Source: Poriferisodalis sp965208925
GTDB taxonomy: Bacteria; Actinomycetota; Acidimicrobiia; Acidimicrobiales; Poriferisodalaceae
NCBI RefSeq assembly: GCF_965208925.1
Contig: NZ_OZ242364.1
Span: 3,410,001-3,474,000 of the forward strand
Reading direction: 5' to 3'
DNA length: 64,000 nt
Positions 1 through 8,250 of this stretch are shown here, one piece after another (position 1 is the first letter of the stretch; the number at the start of each line of letters is the position of its first letter). The notes under the pieces are model-generated. The model was not told the DNA's origin and did not search any database. It saw nothing but the letters and a program-made list of their open reading frames with translations. A program made the position numbers and the translations under genes.

Positions 1-234
1 GATACGACCGGGGTCGAGCCGCAGCCGGTCGATGAGCGTCGCCGACGTGCCGGCAGCTTCGGCGTTGGCCACGTCATCGCGGTTGGCTGCGAGCACGCTG
101 TCGCATGCGGCTGCCAGCAGATCTGCAGCCGACAGCAGGGCCTCGTCACGTACGGCACCGGGTGCTTGTGCCAGGACGGTCGCCGCGGCCTTCGCACGCT
201 CGCCGAGCACTGTCATCGACGGTGCGACTGGCAT
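1..234 (-). CDS. proA: gamma-glutamyl phosphate reductase, N-terminal part
   Basis: First 78 codons of the enzyme that reduces glutamyl-5-phosphate to glutamate-5-semialdehyde in proline synthesis; the rest lies beyond the left edge of the window. From ATG at 234 the translation contains LGERAKAAATVLA and LAANRDDVANAEAAG, which fit the N-terminal helices of ProA. An in-frame GTG at 249 is an alternative start; ATG 234 has a GGAG directly before it, with unusually short spacing. It follows proB by about 40 bp on the same strand, the usual proB-proA arrangement. The identification rests on this short segment plus context. Confidence 0.85.
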   Translation of the reverse strand, partial: MPVAPSMTVLGERAKAAATVLAQAPGAVRDEALLSAADLLAAACDSVLAANRDDVANAEAAGTSATLIDRLRLDPGRI

Positions 235-277
235 CTCCACGTCAGGCACCCGAGCAGGCTAGTGGCATCACCCCGGA

Positions 278-1372
278 TCACCCCAGAACGACGAGATCGT
301 CGCGGTGCACGACCAACGGGTGCAATCCCTCGGGCAACTGGTCGCTGCGCAAGCCAGCGGTGGCTCGCAGGCCCTCGGCGTCAATGGCCGCGAGGCCCTT
401 GGCGAACGTCTCTCCCTGGGGGTCGACGATGTCCACGGCTTCGCCGGCGGCGAAGGAGCCCTCGTGCCCGACGACGCCAGCCGCAAGCAGCGACTTGCCC
501 CCTGCTGACACGGCGCGGCGGGCGCCGCCGTCAACGGTCACCGATCCCCTCGCGGCCACGGCGAAGCCGATCCAGAGCTTGCGAGCGGAGACCCGTGCAT
601 CTCGTGCAGGCACGGTGGTGCCGACACCCGGCCGGCCTACAGCTGCGTCGGCAACCACGTCTGGGCGGCGGGCTGAGGCGATCACCGTGCGCACACCGCT
701 CCACGAGGCCATACGGGCTGCTGCCAGCTTCGAGGCCATGCCGCCGCTGCCCACGGCATTCGCAGAGCCCGCCGCCGCCTGCAGCGACGGGCTCACCTCC
801 AAGATTTCTGAGATGAGCGAGGCTTGCGGGTCGATGTTCGGGTCGGCAGTCAGGACACCCGGCATATCGGTCAGCAGGATCAGCACGTCAGCGCGCACCA
901 GGTTGGCGACGAGGGCAGCAATCCGATCGTTGTCGCCGTAGCGGATGGCATCATCGGCGATCGCATCGTTCTCGTTGACGACCGGTACAACGCCGAGATC
1001 GAGCAGATGATGAAACGTGGCTCGGGCGTGAAGGTACTGATCGCGATCGCGGAAGTCGTGCGGGGCGATCAGCACTTGGCCGACGACCATGCCCTCCGCG
1101 GCGAACAGCTCCCGGTAGGAGGCCATGAGGTCGATCTGACCGACGGCTGACAATGCTTGGAGTCTTTCAGGCTCAGCGGGTCGATCGACGCTCAGCCGCT
1201 GCACGCCTGCGGTGATCGCGCCGGAAGTGACGACGATCACTTCGTGGCCGGCCGCGCGCACTACAGCGACGTCCGATGCCAGCTTGGCGACGGCATCGAG
1301 ATCAACTCGCCCGTCCGATGTCGTGATCGACGACGTCCCGATCTTGGCAATCAACCGCAGTGAGGCAGGCAT
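278..1372 (-). CDS. proB: glutamate 5-kinase
   Basis: Phosphorylates glutamate to glutamyl-5-phosphate, the first and normally feedback-controlled step of proline synthesis, in the cytoplasm. The 364-residue product has the usual length. The amino-acid kinase fold covers roughly residues 7-255, with LIAKIGTSS (Lys10), VTSGAI near residue 50, NENDAIADDAI and YGDNDRIAALVA near 135-160. A PUA domain follows at about 275-358. The open frame runs on upstream to 1825 inside obg, but ProB similarity begins at ATG 1372, which is preceded by a GGCAGGA ribosome-binding site. It lies 121 bp after obg and just before proA on the same strand. Confidence 0.95.
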   Translation of the reverse strand: MPASLRLIAKIGTSSITTSDGRVDLDAVAKLASDVAVVRAAGHEVIVVTSGAITAGVQRLSVDRPAEPERLQALSAVGQIDLMASYRELFAAEGMVVGQVLIAPHDFRDRDQYLHARATFHHLLDLGVVPVVNENDAIADDAIRYGDNDRIAALVANLVRADVLILLTDMPGVLTADPNIDPQASLISEILEVSPSLQAAAGSANAVGSGGMASKLAAARMASWSGVRTVIASARRPDVVADAAVGRPGVGTTVPARDARVSARKLWIGFAVAARGSVTVDGGARRAVSAGGKSLLAAGVVGHEGSFAAGEAVDIVDPQGETFAKGLAAIDAEGLRATAGLRSDQLPEGLHPLVVHRDDLVVLG

Positions 1373-1493
1373 CGACGTCAATCCTGCCGTCTTCCGGTTC
1401 TCAACGCAGTCACCTGAGTCATGTACCCGGCTCGAAGATGTTCCGGGCGACACGCCAGGTGTTTTCTCGCGTGCGGTTTGCCGCGTCTCACGT

Positions 1494-2750
1494 TCATGTA
1501 TCCGGCTCGTAGGTGAATTCGAAGTCACCGATGCGCACCAAGTCGCCCGACTGGGCGCCGTTGCGAGCCAAGGCCCGCGACACGCCAAGCTTCTCCAAGC
1601 GCCGCTGCGCCCATGCCAGCGCAGCGGGATCGGTGAGATCCGACAGAGCGACGGCGCGACGGGCTTGGCGGCCCTCGATCTCGAACACCCCGTCGCCGAG
1701 GCGCAGGACCGTGATGCCGGTGGGTTCGGGGCGATGCACCACGTATTGGGCAGGAGCCTCGTCGGCGTGCCTGGCTTCAGACACCAGATCACGTAGCTGA
1801 CCCAATACCGGGGCCACGCCTTCACCGGTCACAGCGCTGAGCCGCGGTCCGTCCCAGCGCAGGTGGGCCACGTCGGCCTTGGTACCCACCACCAGCCGCC
1901 GCCGCGCTGCGAGCGCTGAGTCATGCAGCTCTAGCTCGCCGAGCAGCACGTCGACCTGTTCATGGGGATCACGGCCGGCGACTTCCGCCAGATCGGCCAT
2001 GATCAGCAGCACCCGGGCTCGCTCGACATGTCGCAGGAACTGGTGCCCGAGGCCCTTGCCCTGCGCGGCACCCTCGATCAGCCCGGGCACATCCGCGATC
2101 ACCATCTCGAAGCTGTCGGCGTCGGTTCCGGAGCCGTCGTCGAGCCGGACCACTCCGAGGCTGGGCGTGAGCGTCGTGAATGGGTACGAAGCGACCTTCG
2201 GCCGCGCTGCCGACACGGCGCTGATGAAGGTGCTCTTGCCTGCGTTCGGGAATCCCACCAGAGCGACATCGGCCATGAGCTTCAGCTCGAGGCCGAGCCA
2301 GCGCTCCTCGCCCGACTCCGCCTGCTCGGCGAAATGGGGCGCGCGCATCCGATTCGAAGCGAAGCGGACATTGCCCCGGCCGCCGCGCCCGCCCTGAGCC
2401 GCCAGCCAGCGATCCCCCGCATGCACGAGATCCGCCAGCACAGCGCCGTCGCGGTCGCGGACGATCGTGCCCTCGGGCACGCGTACGAGCTCGTCGGCAC
2501 CGTTGCGGCCATGCCGTTTGCGCCCCTGGCCATGACCGCCATCTGTCGCACGCCGGAACGGGAAGTCTCGAAACGCCAGCAGCGATGCCACGTTGCGATC
2601 CGCGACGACCCACACATCGCCGCCGTGCCCGCCGTCGCCGCCATCGGGGCCACCGCGCGGCACGTGAGACTCGCGACGGAAGGACACGCAGCCCGCCCCG
2701 CCGTCACCGCCCTTCGCGTGCAGCTGGCACTCGTCGACAAAGTCGCTCAT
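1494..2750 (-). CDS. obgE: Obg/CgtA family GTPase
   Basis: Ribosome-associated GTPase acting in late 50S assembly and stress control (family knowledge). The 418-residue protein shows the glycine-rich Obg fold at 1-157, the G domain from about 158 to 330 with G1 GFPNAGKS at 166-173, switch region PFTTLTP at 190-196 and G3 DVPGLIEGA at 220-228, and an OCT-type C-terminal domain at about 345-415. The G4 motif reads TKAD (290-293) where NKxD is most common; the change of Asn to Thr is the only oddity. It is downstream of rpmA with a 48-bp gap, the widespread rplU-rpmA-obg order, so it is probably coexpressed with the ribosomal proteins. Confidence 0.97.
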   Translation of the reverse strand: MSDFVDECQLHAKGGDGGAGCVSFRRESHVPRGGPDGGDGGHGGDVWVVADRNVASLLAFRDFPFRRATDGGHGQGRKRHGRNGADELVRVPEGTIVRDRDGAVLADLVHAGDRWLAAQGGRGGRGNVRFASNRMRAPHFAEQAESGEERWLGLELKLMADVALVGFPNAGKSTFISAVSAARPKVASYPFTTLTPSLGVVRLDDGSGTDADSFEMVIADVPGLIEGAAQGKGLGHQFLRHVERARVLLIMADLAEVAGRDPHEQVDVLLGELELHDSALAARRRLVVGTKADVAHLRWDGPRLSAVTGEGVAPVLGQLRDLVSEARHADEAPAQYVVHRPEPTGITVLRLGDGVFEIEGRQARRAVALSDLTDPAALAWAQRRLEKLGVSRALARNGAQSGDLVRIGDFEFTYEPDT

Positions 2751-2798
2751 CAGCGTCCTCGCAGACGCTTTCGGGTCTCGGGATGAAGTACGGAGGAA

Positions 2799-3050
2799 CT
2801 ACGACGGGACGACGTCAACAAGCCGGCGCCCGCGGCGATAGCCGAAACGCACGATGCCGGGAGCTGTCGCGAACAGCGTGTCGTCCTTGCCGCGGCCCAC
2901 ATTGCGCCCCGGATGGAACTTGGTGCCACGCTGGCGCACGATGATGCCGCCGGCGTCGATGGTCTGCCCCGAATAGACCTTGACGCCAAGGCGCTTTGCC
3001 ACAGAGTCGCGCCCGTTGCGAGTGGAGCCTCCGCCCTTGGTCTTCGACAT
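2799..3050 (-). CDS. rpmA: 50S ribosomal protein L27
   Basis: Component of the large ribosomal subunit whose N-terminus reaches the peptidyl transferase centre. 83 residues, normal for L27. It starts MSKTKGGGSTRNGRDS and carries the family signature AGGIIVRQRGTKFHPG near residues 33-48. The N-terminus has no cleavable leader of the kind seen in Firmicutes. It lies 45 bp downstream of rplU on the same strand. Confidence 0.98.
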   Translation of the reverse strand: MSKTKGGGSTRNGRDSVAKRLGVKVYSGQTIDAGGIIVRQRGTKFHPGRNVGRGKDDTLFATAPGIVRFGYRRGRRLVDVVPS

Positions 3051-3095
3051 GGTGCTGTCCCTCTTGTCCGGTCTCGCGTGCCTGCTGGGATGCCC

Positions 3096-3407
3096 CTAGG
3101 CGGTGGCGATCTGAGTGATCTCGACCGTGCTGTAGCGCTGCCGGTGTCCCCACCTGCGCCGGTTGGTCGTGGCGTTCTTGTAGGTGAAGCCGTCGATCTT
3201 GGGCCCCTTGACCTCGCCGACGACCCGGCCGGTCACCGAAGCTCCGACCAGCTCGTCGGGCGTCGCCAGCACGGCACCGTCATCCACCACCAGAACGGGC
3301 GTGAAGGTGACTTCTTCGCCGGGCGGCACCGCGAGCAGCTCAACATCGAGCCGCTGGCCGGCCTCGACGCGGCGCTGCTTGCCGCCGGTAGCGATGACTG
3401 CGTACAT
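3096..3407 (-). CDS. rplU: 50S ribosomal protein L21
   Basis: Large-subunit protein that contacts 23S rRNA. The 103-residue product begins MYAVIATGGKQRRVEAGQ and contains the C-terminal signature KNATTNRRRWGHRQ (about 82-95), which matches the L21 family. The open frame extends upstream to 3566 across the rne stop, but ATG 3407 gives the standard N-terminus and has a purine-rich AGG stretch upstream. The 73 bp between rne and rplU hold a perfect 15-bp tandem duplication that includes the rne stop codon (separate entry). Confidence 0.97.
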   Translation of the reverse strand: MYAVIATGGKQRRVEAGQRLDVELLAVPPGEEVTFTPVLVVDDGAVLATPDELVGASVTGRVVGEVKGPKIDGFTYKNATTNRRRWGHRQRYSTVEITQIATA

Positions 3408-3457
3408 CGGTTGGAGAGGATACCGATGAGGCTCCCGGATTGGCGAGTGAATTTGCG

Positions 3458-3487
3458 GCCCAGAATCAAGCAGCCCAGAATCAAGCA
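3458..3487. repeat. 15-bp perfect tandem duplication across the rne stop codon
   Basis: Two identical 15-bp copies of gcccagaatcaagca lie at 3458-3472 and 3473-3487. The right copy contains the last codons of rne and its TGA (3481-3483, minus strand). The left copy lies in the rne-rplU spacer and keeps a duplicate of the stop-codon sequence. It looks like a recent slippage duplication. Confidence 0.9.
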
Positions 3488-5307
3488 AACAGCGACTCGC
3501 GCAACTGGATGCCGCGGCCCTCGCACTCATTGCACGGGTCTGACATCGACTCCAGCAACCCCTCACCGGTGCGCATCCGGGTCATCTGCACAATGCCCAT
3601 GTCCGAAATCGGTTCTGTGGCCGTACGGGTCTTGTCGCGGGCCAGCGCCTCGTTCAGCGTCGACATGAGCTGTTCCCGCTGTTGCTTGTCGTCCATGTCC
3701 ACGAAGTCGACGATGATGATCCCGCCGATGTCCCGCAGCCGCAGCTGCTTCGCAATCTCGGTAGCGGCCTCCAGGTTGTTCTGGAACAGCGTCTCGTTCA
3801 GGCTGGACTTGCCCACGTTGCGCCCGGTGTTCACGTCGATCACCGTCAACGCTTCGGTGTGCTCGATGATGAGCGAGCCGCCAGATGGCAGCCAGACCTT
3901 GCGATCGGTGGCCTTTCGCACTTGTTCAGCCACGTGCACCCGCTCGAACAGCGGCAAACGTTCAGCGACCGGGTCGTAGTACCGAATGCGATCCACCAGC
4001 GGTGCCGCCACCGCCTCCATATAGCCCTTGACCTGTTCGAACAGCGCAGGGTCATCGATCACCACTTCGCGGAAGTCGGCGGTGAACTGCTCCCGGATGA
4101 TGCGCACGGCCAACTCGGGTTCCCGGAACAGCAGCACCGGCGCATCGGAGCGTTCCGCCAGCTCGGAGATCTTGGTCCACTGCTGCGTGAGCCGTTCGAT
4201 GTCACGGCGGATCTCAGCCGCTGTGACGTTCTCCGCCGCCGTGCGCAGGATCACGCCGAAGCCCTCGGGGATCTCCTTGCCCAGCAGGCTGCGCAACCGA
4301 CGTCGCTCGCGGCTGGGCAAGCGGCGCGAGATTCCCATCACGCTGCTGTTCGGGATGAGCACCACGAAGCGGCCAGGCAGCGACACCTCCGTGGTCAGGC
4401 GGGCGCCCTTGTGACCGATCGGGTTCTTGATGACCTGGCACATGACCGTCTGGCCGTTCTTGATCAGCTCGCCGATCGCCGGTCCTGCCACGGAGCGCCC
4501 GCGGCGCCCGCCTGCCCGCTTGCGCTCCGATCCGCCGTCGTCATCGCTCTCGTCGGAGGCAACGGTCAGATCGCCTCGATAGAGCACGGCCTGCTTGGGC
4601 GTGCCGATGTCGACGAACGCCGCTTCCATGCCCGGAAGCACACGCCGCACCCGACCGAGGTAGAGATTGCCGTAGATCTCGGCGACATCGTCGGAAGGGC
4701 GGCTCACGTAGTACTCGATCAGTGACCGGCCTTCGAGCACGGCGATGTGCGTCGCTCCCTCAGAAACATGAACGCACATCCGGTACCGACCCAGCGGCTT
4801 GCCGTTGCGGTACTTGCCGCGGCGCTCGGTGAGCTGTTCATCGTCGAGCTCCAGCGGCCGCTGGTCGGCCAGGATGGCCTCGACAGGCGCATGGGAGCCG
4901 TTGCGAGTCTCCGCGGTCGTCGTAGCGGCCTCGTTGGATCGGCCCCGTCCGCCGCGTCCCCGGCCGCCCCGCCTGCGACGGCGGCGCCCACCGGAACCCT
5001 CACCATCGGGTGCTGGTTGAGCCGGCGCCGGGCGGCTGTCGCCGATCTTGGGCTTGCGGGACGGCGGCGGAACCGGCGGAACCGGCGGTTTCGCAGACTC
5101 AGGCTCGGATTGAGGGGGATCGGCCTTCGACTTCTGGTCGGGTCCAGATCCTGCTTTGGACTTGGCCTTGGGTACCGACTTCGCCTTGGGCTTGGGTTTT
5201 GCCTTGGATTCCGGTTTGTCCTGGTCAGATTCGTTCTGCGTAGGGGGCACGACCAGCCGCCGCTTGCGCACGGCGGGTGTCGGGTCGTTCAGTGTTGATT
5301 CATCCAC
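3481..5307 (-). CDS. rne: ribonuclease E/G family endoribonuclease
   Basis: Endoribonuclease for mRNA decay and rRNA/tRNA processing. 608 residues. Residues 1-165 form a low-complexity N-terminal arm, rich in Lys/Pro (30-60), Pro (74-83) and Arg/Gly (107-123), probably disordered and RNA-binding. The S1 domain starts at YGNLYLGRV (about 212) and includes FVDIGTPKQAVL. The catalytic DNase-I-like part has LTVIDVNTGRNVG and GGIIIVDFVDMDD, whose Asp residues bind Mg2+, and the Zn-link is CNECEGRG near the C-terminus. The long C-terminal scaffold of E. coli RNase E is absent; as in many actinobacteria, the extension is at the N-terminus. The GTG start at 5307 has AAGGA upstream and overlaps the stop of the previous gene by 8 bp. 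Confidence 0.95.
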   Translation of the reverse strand: MDESTLNDPTPAVRKRRLVVPPTQNESDQDKPESKAKPKPKAKSVPKAKSKAGSGPDQKSKADPPQSEPESAKPPVPPVPPPSRKPKIGDSRPAPAQPAPDGEGSGGRRRRRRGGRGRGGRGRSNEAATTTAETRNGSHAPVEAILADQRPLELDDEQLTERRGKYRNGKPLGRYRMCVHVSEGATHIAVLEGRSLIEYYVSRPSDDVAEIYGNLYLGRVRRVLPGMEAAFVDIGTPKQAVLYRGDLTVASDESDDDGGSERKRAGGRRGRSVAGPAIGELIKNGQTVMCQVIKNPIGHKGARLTTEVSLPGRFVVLIPNSSVMGISRRLPSRERRRLRSLLGKEIPEGFGVILRTAAENVTAAEIRRDIERLTQQWTKISELAERSDAPVLLFREPELAVRIIREQFTADFREVVIDDPALFEQVKGYMEAVAAPLVDRIRYYDPVAERLPLFERVHVAEQVRKATDRKVWLPSGGSLIIEHTEALTVIDVNTGRNVGKSSLNETLFQNNLEAATEIAKQLRLRDIGGIIIVDFVDMDDKQQREQLMSTLNEALARDKTRTATEPISDMGIVQMTRMRTGEGLLESMSDPCNECEGRGIQLRESLFA

Positions 5308-6091
5308 TGATGGTTTCCTTGTGTCTCTGGGCGCACATGGCGGGCACGGCCGGTTCGGCTCGTCCCGCGGCGCCGCTCGTCCATTGATGTGTTCTCCGGG
5401 CTATGCCCATCTCGTGTGCCGGCGCGAGCGCTGGCACCAGTTCGCCGGGGCGCACTACCCGGGGCGTTGCTGACAGCTCGGCGCTCAGCACCGCCCCTCG
5501 ATCCGAGCATCCGACCACCTGCAGCACCTCAACGCTGGGTCGAACATTCGAACTCACGGTCTCGCCTTTGTGCACCCGTTCAGTTACGACGGTACCGGCG
5601 GCGAGGAAGTCTGCAACCGCTTTCGCCGCTGGGGTCGCATCGAGGCCCACGATCTCGAACTGCCAGCCGCACGAATGAACCGCCGCTTGCAGCGACGTGC
5701 CTCGGCCGTCGGTCAGCATCGCAGCGGACACCTCCATGCCTACCGGCAGCGCCTCGCTGAGCGCCCCGGCAATGGTGCAGTAGCTCGGGCCGGCCGCGGC
5801 AGGCTCGTGCTCGCAAGGTGCGTGAGCGCCGTTCCGGCAGACGATCGCCGGTCCCGCGTCGAGCACTGCATCGGTAACCAGTGGCAGCTCCACGAATTCG
5901 GCCTCCGACTCGTATCCGGTGGGCAGCGCCAGGCCGAAGCTCAGCTTCATCCGGGGCGAGAAGCCCTGGCTGTAGGACACCGGCAACCCGACCTTGCGCA
6001 CGGCACGCTCGATCACACGGGCCACGTCGCGGTGGCCGATGAACCGGATCTTGCCGACCTTGGAAAAGCGGACGCGCAGCCTCAATGCCAT
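5300..6091 (-). CDS. DUF2344 / TIGR03936-type radical SAM-linked protein
   Basis: 263 residues, beginning MALRLRVRFSKVGKIRF with IGHRDVARVIERAVRK and YSQGFSPRMKLSFGLALP, the signature of the DUF2344 family that regularly sits beside, or is fused to, a TIGR03960-type radical SAM protein. Its function is not established; the constant pairing suggests that it helps the radical SAM enzyme, perhaps in RNA modification. The start is ATG 6091 behind GGGTGGGAG; the longer open frame upstream overlaps the radical SAM gene in another frame. It overlaps rne by 8 bp, so the three are likely translated together. Confidence 0.85.
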   Translation of the reverse strand: MALRLRVRFSKVGKIRFIGHRDVARVIERAVRKVGLPVSYSQGFSPRMKLSFGLALPTGYESEAEFVELPLVTDAVLDAGPAIVCRNGAHAPCEHEPAAAGPSYCTIAGALSEALPVGMEVSAAMLTDGRGTSLQAAVHSCGWQFEIVGLDATPAAKAVADFLAAGTVVTERVHKGETVSSNVRPSVEVLQVVGCSDRGAVLSAELSATPRVVRPGELVPALAPAHEMGIARRTHQWTSGAAGRAEPAVPAMCAQRHKETISG

Positions 6092-6152
6092 CTCCCACCC
6101 ACGAGGGTGGGAGCGGCACTGCAGCTCGGCACCAGCGACAGGGCCCGGCGCA

Positions 6153-8210
6153 TCATGCGCCACCCCCGGTCGGTGCGCCTGCGCCCGCCAACTGGCGAGG
6201 ACGCAGCTCAACCGGCACCAGATGGCCGGTCGCGAGATCCTGTCCCGTCCCCTGACTGCCGCCATTGGGGGCGACGGGGGACGCGACCATGTGCTCGATC
6301 CCATATTCAGTACAGGCCCCGCAGTCGTAGCACGGGGTCCATCGGCAGTCAGGCAGGCCATGCCCAGCCAAGGCGTCCTGCCAGTCATGCCAGAGAAAAT
6401 CGCGGTGCAGCCCGGCGCCAATATGGTCCCAGGGCAGCACCTCGTGCTCGTCTCGATGGCGATGCACGTACCAGTCGAGGCTGAGGCCGCACGCTGCCAT
6501 GGCCTCTTCCCACAAGCCCAGATCGAAGCGTTCGCTCCATTCCTGAAACGTGCCGCCTTTGCGCCAGACGTATTCGATGACCGCGCCCACTCGTCGGTCG
6601 CCACGGCTGGCGATGCCCTCTGCGGTCGAAGCGGCCGGGTCGTGCCACTTGAGCTGCACTCGCCGGTTGCGACCCAGTGCCGAGCGCACCAACCGCACCT
6701 TGCGCGCCAGCTCTTCGGGCGGGTTCTGCCCGAACCACTGGAACGGCGTATGCGGTTTGGGCACGAAGCCCCCCAGCGACACCGTCACCGATGCACGCTT
6801 GGTGTATTCCTGCCCGATCCGGGTGCAGGCATCGGCCAAGTGTGCGATGGCCTCGGTGTCGGGGTCCATCTCCGACGGCAAGCCCGTGAGGAAGTACAGC
6901 TTCATGCGATGCCAACCCTGGCTGTAGGCCGAGCGCACCGCCCCGTACAGGTCCTCCTCGGTAATGAGCTTGTTGATGATCTGGCGCAACCGCCACGACC
7001 CCGCCTCGGGGGCAAAGGTGAGCCCCGTGCGGCGAGCGCGTGACACCTGGGCCGCCACATCGACGGTGAAGGCGTCGACACGCATGCTGGGCAGCGAAAC
7101 GCTGATCCGGTTGGCATCGGCGCCAGCTGTGTCCGATGCACCGGCTCCGCCGGCTGTGTCGTTGCCGCTGGCTCCGCCGGCTGTGTCGTTGCCGCTGGCT
7201 CCGCCGGCGGTGACCGTGTCGCGCACGAGCTCGGCGATTCCGCTGTAGTCGGCCGTGGACAGCGACATCAGGCTGACTTCGTCGTAGCCGCTGCGCTCGA
7301 GGCCCGCAGTCACCATCTCGCGTACTTGGGCGGCAGGGCGCTCACGAACCGGGCGGGTGATCATTCCCGCCTGGCAGAAGCGGCACCCCCGGGTGCACCC
7401 CCGGAACACCTCCACGGAGAGCCGGTCATGGACGACCTCGGTCACCGGCACCAGCTGCCGGCGCGGATACGGCCATTCGGCAAGATCGGCGACCGTGCGC
7501 TTGGCAACCAGCTCTGGCACGTCCGGGTGTTTCGGCGTGACGGCGGCCAGCGCCGGCCCGTCGTAGGCGACGTCGTACATCGCCGGCACGTACACGCCTT
7601 CGATGCCCGCGAGGTCCCGCAGGATCGTGGCACGCGTGCCCGGGCGCTTGCCGCTTTGCTTCCAGGCACCGACTGCTTCGGTGATCTCGGAGACCACCTC
7701 CTCGCCGTCTCCGATGACGAAGAAGTCCACGAAGTCCGCCAGGGGCTCGGGGTTGTATGCACAATGACCGCCAGCACCGATGAGCGGGTCGGCATCATCG
7801 CGCTGAGCCGAACGTACCTCCAACCCCGCCAGATCGATGCAGTTGAGCACGTTGGTGTACACGAGCTCAGCCGAGAGGTTGAAGGCGATGATGTCGAAGT
7901 CACCCGCGGCTCGATGCGTGTCCACGGAAAACAGCGGCAGCCCCACAGCCCGCATCTCGGCCTCGAGGTCGATCCACGGTGCGTAGGTGCGCTCGGCGCT
8001 GGCGTCCGGGCGCTCGTTCAGCAGCTCATAGAGGATCTGCAAGCCCTGGTTGGGCAAGCCGATCTCGTAGGTATCGGGATAGGCCAGAAGCCACGACGTG
8101 AGGTGCGGGCCGGCGTCCGGTCGTTGCATCCCGTCCTCGCAGCCGATGTACCTCGCCGGCTTGGAGACACGTGGCAGCAAGGGCTCGAGCCGGGGCCACA
8201 GCGTTGTCAT
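6153..8210 (-). CDS. TIGR03960-type B12-binding-like radical SAM protein
   Basis: 685 residues. The N-terminal part (about 35-200) has the cobalamin-binding-like region with AYPDTYEIGLPNQGLQIL and FFVIGDGEE. The radical SAM core follows, with the 4Fe-4S motif CTRGCRFC (Cys272, 276, 279). A C-terminal Cys cluster, CRWTPCYDCGACTEYGI, could hold a second metal site. The exact reaction is unknown; relatives occur next to DUF2344 and RNase E/G in many bacteria. Between the core strand ending ELVRDTVT and the next at NRISVSLP there is a Gly/Ala/Ser/Asp/Thr-rich insert (about 334-365) made by a 27-bp tandem repeat. It is followed 61 bp later by the DUF2344 gene. Confidence 0.9.
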   Translation of the reverse strand: MTTLWPRLEPLLPRVSKPARYIGCEDGMQRPDAGPHLTSWLLAYPDTYEIGLPNQGLQILYELLNERPDASAERTYAPWIDLEAEMRAVGLPLFSVDTHRAAGDFDIIAFNLSAELVYTNVLNCIDLAGLEVRSAQRDDADPLIGAGGHCAYNPEPLADFVDFFVIGDGEEVVSEITEAVGAWKQSGKRPGTRATILRDLAGIEGVYVPAMYDVAYDGPALAAVTPKHPDVPELVAKRTVADLAEWPYPRRQLVPVTEVVHDRLSVEVFRGCTRGCRFCQAGMITRPVRERPAAQVREMVTAGLERSGYDEVSLMSLSTADYSGIAELVRDTVTAGGASGNDTAGGASGNDTAGGAGASDTAGADANRISVSLPSMRVDAFTVDVAAQVSRARRTGLTFAPEAGSWRLRQIINKLITEEDLYGAVRSAYSQGWHRMKLYFLTGLPSEMDPDTEAIAHLADACTRIGQEYTKRASVTVSLGGFVPKPHTPFQWFGQNPPEELARKVRLVRSALGRNRRVQLKWHDPAASTAEGIASRGDRRVGAVIEYVWRKGGTFQEWSERFDLGLWEEAMAACGLSLDWYVHRHRDEHEVLPWDHIGAGLHRDFLWHDWQDALAGHGLPDCRWTPCYDCGACTEYGIEHMVASPVAPNGGSQGTGQDLATGHLVPVELRPRQLAGAGAPTGGGA
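7120..7208. repeat. 27-bp tandem repeat inside the radical SAM gene
   Basis: Two identical 27-bp units (7144-7170 and 7171-7197) are followed by an 11-bp partial third (7198-7208) and preceded by a degenerate copy (7120-7143). On the minus strand each unit encodes nine residues (GGASGNDTA), so copy-number changes keep the frame. The repeat codes for a surface-loop-like insert in the radical SAM domain. Confidence 0.9.
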
Positions 8211-8250
8211 TGCAACCTCAACGCTACCGGCCCGGCCCGACAGTGAAGCG

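Noticed and set aside
105..1363. Long plus-strand open frames opposite proB
   Set aside because: They are antisense shadows produced by GC-rich codon use; the minus strand gives a full-length, motif-complete ProB.
1823..2613. Overlapping frames within obg
   Set aside because: All are alternative-frame shadows with Arg/Ala/Gly-biased composition and no motifs.
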